A stretch of DNA of 11,075 nucleotides from Cerioporus squamosus (Eukaryota; Basidiomycota; Agaricomycetes; Polyporales; Polyporaceae): the NCBI GenBank assembly GCA_022592435.1, contig JABYQS010000923.1:1-11075 (forward strand), given 5' to 3'. The notes below the pieces were generated by a model. The model ran no database searches and was not told the DNA's origin. It saw only the letters and a list, made by a program, of their open reading frames with translations. Shown here piece by piece: positions 8,886-11,075 of the stretch. A program made the position numbers and the translations under genes. Within the stretch, counting starts at the first letter, position 1. Every line of letters starts with the position of its first letter.

Positions 8886-8932
8886 CTGCAGAGTACGGTC
8901 GGTGTCGACAACTCACTCTTGCTACCACTCAC
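8886..8932 (-). other. Possible optional 3' intron of the minus-strand F-box gene (47 nt)
   Basis: A perfect GTGAGT donor at 8932 and a CTCTGCAG acceptor ending at 8886 flank 47 nt that contain the gene's stop (TAG 8924-8922). Removal at phase 1 replaces the GEW tail after WEDS with about 32 residues ending at TAA 8790-8788. No good branch site lies inside this intron. A CTAAC downstream favours a later acceptor, but that would run into the convergent gene. Either ending is possible. Confidence 0.35.
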
Positions 8933-10710
8933 CGGAGTCCTCCCACTGCAGTGCATCGTTTTCCGGCATCGCGGTAGATGGTTCCGGCTTGACCAAGGTC
9001 GTGCAGACAACCATCTCCGGGATACGGTTCCGAAGGTGCATAAGATCTACCTCCTCCAGCATCTCGCCGTCTCCGCCGGTATAGTAGAACGTCAACTTGC
9101 GGACGGGCACGTCAGCCTGAGGGAGCTGCAACTTCCCGGGCAACTCGGCATTCGCAGACCATATCTCCAGTTCCACGAGCCGCGGGCTCTTCTCGAGGAC
9201 CCAAGACAGTGCTTCGATATAGTCCTCGCACTGGGCGCCATCATGCGGGCCCGGATAGCGGTGGTGCGATCGCTCTTGACGATCGCAGGGAGGGACATAG
9301 GCGTCCACAAAACGCAGGAGGCGGAGAGACGGCAGCTCGCAGTTCCAGAGCAAGTCCAGGTCCGTATTGCGTATCTCAGTCCGATACGTCACCACTTCGA
9401 CCGCCGAAAGAGGAACGAAGGAAGGGTTCCATCTAAGCCCGTACCTCCGCTGCGCGCGGAAGTCTGGGAGGTCAAGGAGGATGGAAGCAGACGGACCGGA
9501 TGCACGGAGCGTACAATGTCCATCAGCGCGGAGGTCAATGGTCATGGCGGTTAGGGTTGACATGATCGGCATGCGGTGCAAGTCGAAGTCGTGAATATCC
9601 AGCAGCGTCGTCACCTGCGAACCAACCAAGCGCAACGTAAGTCCGCTCGGGAGGAAGAGCACAGGGAGAAGCTTGGGAAGGTACACGGCTGCTATGGGGT
9701 TCCTGTGCGTTCTGAGGGTGAGAACACGCAGATTTGGAAGCTCAACCTGCACTTCGTTATTCTCGTTCTCACTCGGAGGGAGGCCGGATACGGAGGCGTC
9801 AATGAGGGCAAGGTTCTCGAGTGCTGAGCAGCGCCGTAAGAGGTCGATTATGGGAAGCCGCTTCCAAAACCGATAGAAAGGTGTGTAAGCCGTTCGTATG
9901 ACACGTTGGGCAACCGTCGCATGTTCCAAAGGACGAGCCTGCGGAGGGAGGGAGTACCGTTAGGAAAGATGGTGTCGAGTTCCTCCATGTTGATTCTGTC
10001 TCGACCAACTGTGCCAGAGGAGCATACGGTGAGGCACTCCAAGTTGGGAACATCGATGGGAAGCTCGGTTCTGAGGCCGGCCTCTTCGCTCGCAGGTGGG
10101 TAAATCAGGAATAGGTCGTTCAGACGTTCGGCATGCGGGGCGACATGGACTCCCGTAGGCTGATCAACTGCGTAGCGAGCCAGAGCGTGGATAGGAGCAT
10201 TGGCTGAGCGGACCAGAAAGACGTCCTGGAGGTGCTTGAGGTCCTCATCGACTATGGTCCACAACGTAGAGGTCTCAACCGCGGCGGAACGCCAGCGGCG
10301 ACACACATGAGTGAGGGGAATCCTGGCAAGCATGTCACTTCTGTGCGAGGCTTCTTGGTATCCTCGAGAATGCGACCCGCTGTTGCGCCATGGTAGAGCG
10401 TACTCAAAGATGACTGCAAGCAGTTCGTCAGGTAAAGTGTTGACAGGGGCGTAGGTATTGACGCGTTCTCTGATGACCGACGTGATGTGAGCTGTAGTGC
10501 GTTCTAGCTCTGCGAGCTATCCGTATATGAGCAACGGGTCCATCGCAATTAGCTGAGCTTACATCGTGCAAGCTATAAGTCGGATAACCTTCCTTTGCTT
10601 AGCTTGTATTCACGCAGGACTGGAGTGAGGGCTTACCTTGGGCTATATAAGTCGTCCTTCACTAAGCTGAGGAGGTTGTCAGCGAGCATAAGAGAAGGCC
10701 GGTTGGTCAT
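8922..10710 (-). CDS. F-box/LRR-like protein gene, one apparent 1-nt deletion, microexon model
   Basis: Predicted SCF substrate adaptor, convergent with the other F-box gene but not closely similar to it. Proposed exons are 10710-10637 (MTNRPSLMLADNLLS), a 10-nt exon 10572-10563, and a main exon from 10516. A short helical segment (LAELERTTAHITSVIRERVN, residues 29-48) leads into the F-box APVNTLPDELLAVIFEYA, an inserted loop, then RIPLTHVCRRWRSAAVETST and LWTIVD (about 52-118). Leucine-rich segments follow (VPNLECLTV, SLRRLVLWNM, RLTHLSIGFG, ALENLALIDA, ELPSLRLLRF, RLVELEIWSA). The order coil, F-box, LRR is typical of Agaricomycete F-box proteins. The frame breaks at about 9851-9854 in a CCC run (minus strand), giving TAA at 9850-9848 after about 250 residues. 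The next frame continues for about 309 more, to TAG at 8924-8922. An alternative 3' exon could extend it to 8788. The F-box call is firm; the first 30 residues are tentative. Confidence 0.75.
9851..9854 (-). other. Apparent -1 frameshift in a C run (minus-strand F-box gene)
   Basis: The upstream frame reads RLTHLSIGFGSGFP then TAA, and the shifted frame resumes with IIDLLRRCSALENLALIDA. One more C after TTCCC would join them into a normal leucine-rich repeat. A 44-nt intron (GTGTCA to GGAAG) would also restore the frame, but it has a poor donor and would remove the well-formed LTHLSIGFG repeat. Confidence 0.7.
10517..10562 (-). other. Proposed intron 2 of the minus-strand F-box gene (46 nt)
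   Basis: The donor is GTAAGC, a CTAAT branch-like site follows close behind, and the acceptor GGATAG ends at 10517. At 46 nt it is slightly shorter than the hydrolase introns, but near the usual lower limit for fungi. Confidence 0.4.
10563..10572 (-). other. Candidate 10-nt microexon of the minus-strand F-box gene
   Basis: CTTGCACGAT lies between an ATAG acceptor and a perfect GTAAGC donor. It supplies one base to finish the preceding codon and three full codons (Leu, His, Asp), which brings the phase-2 upstream exon into phase 0 for the downstream LAELERTT frame. A single intron from 10636 to 10517 would not keep the frame. An alternative is one 167-nt intron, 10470-10636, which skips the helical segment. 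Confidence 0.35.
10573..10636 (-). other. Proposed intron 1 of the minus-strand F-box gene (64 nt)
   Basis: The donor is AAG|GTAAGC at 10636 and the acceptor CTTATAG ends at 10573, with a CTAAG branch-like site between. The donor is strong. The exon upstream ends in DDLYSP plus two bases of the next codon, and reading through meets TAA at once, so an intron must start here if the ATG at 10710 is used. Confidence 0.5.
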
Positions 10711-11075
10711 GTCGACGGCGCAAATTGTAGTACGCATCCAAGATGCAAAGCGCCCATGACGTCGTGCCTTCGTGGCTTCATGGCACCCGGCTGACACACT
10801 GTCAGCATTTCGCGTGCACCTCATGCTGGATTGCAATACGCGATTATTCGTGAATATTCAGCCCATATCACAGACAGTAAGAGTCCGATACCATCGATAT
10901 CTGTCCAGGTGTGCTAGAGAGAGTACTTTCAGTAGGCAAGCGCGACGCCGGATCCTTCCCACTCGCTCCATCTTGGCAACACATCCTCAACAACAAAGTG
11001 CCACATCTTGCCTCGACACCGTGTAGCACCGCTCATAGTGTATCCGTTCGACGTACGATACGGAGCTTGCCCGTC
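10711..11075. other. Upstream region of the minus-strand F-box gene
   Basis: It should carry the promoter of the gene read leftward from 10710. The minus-strand frame stays open upstream to 10836 and contains further in-frame ATGs, so the start at 10710 was chosen because MTNRPSLMLADNLLS begins the compact protein-like part. I see no TATA element, tRNA or other gene; a plus-strand open frame at 10772-11026 has no recognisable features. Confidence 0.4.

Noticed and set aside
9857..9900. 44-nt intron (GTGTCA to GGAAG, minus strand) as an explanation of the frame break near 9851
   Set aside because: The donor does not fit GTRNGY, the acceptor is GAAG, and splicing would delete the well-formed leucine-rich segment LTHLSIGFG.
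1..11075. Bacterial operons, CRISPR arrays, plasmid or phage features
   Set aside because: Spliceosomal introns and F-box proteins show eukaryotic nuclear DNA; no regular repeat-spacer pattern or ribosome-binding-site layout is present.

Overview
The window looks like nuclear DNA of a filamentous basidiomycete, most likely a mushroom-forming or wood-decay Agaricomycete. It has GC-rich codons and genes cut by 48-64 nt introns with GTRNGY donors, CTGAC or CTAAY branch sites and YAG acceptors. Two of its genes belong to the large, fast-evolving F-box/leucine-rich repertoire of these fungi. No prokaryotic signatures, CRISPR, rRNA or convincing tRNA were seen. Assignment to a particular genus is not possible from the sequence alone.

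Layout. (1) Positions 1-3488 are gene-poor. I find no recognisable protein there, only low-confidence open frames, a purine-rich tract at about 3040-3260 and a local excess of the word GACTCGG. (2) Positions 3489-6322, plus strand: a complete four-exon gene for a 489-residue membrane-anchored alpha/beta-hydrolase. Introns 2 and 3 are 49 and 48 nt, but intron 1 is 1,267 nt and may hold an old insertion. (3) Positions 6323-6896: intergenic. (4) Positions 6897-8783, plus strand: an F-box/LRR-like gene with a canonical 62-nt first intron and two apparent single-base losses that break the frame. (5) Positions 8922-10710, minus strand: a second, convergent F-box/LRR-like gene. It seems to have a 10-nt microexon near its start, one single-base loss in a C run, and an optional 3' exon that would bring its stop within 4 bp of the neighbour's stop. 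(6) Positions 10711-11075: upstream region of that gene, with nothing clear in it.

How the genes may work together. The two F-box genes are expected to encode substrate adaptors of SCF ubiquitin ligases, and their tail-to-tail arrangement makes overlapping antisense 3' transcripts likely. The hydrolase is an independent gene with an intact Ser-Asp-His triad; nothing in the sequence ties it to the F-box pair. All three frame breaks are single-base deletions at G/C-rich spots and all lie in the F-box genes, while the hydrolase is intact. The main open question is therefore whether these are pseudogenes or uncorrected assembly errors. I did not find a clear new multi-gene system.
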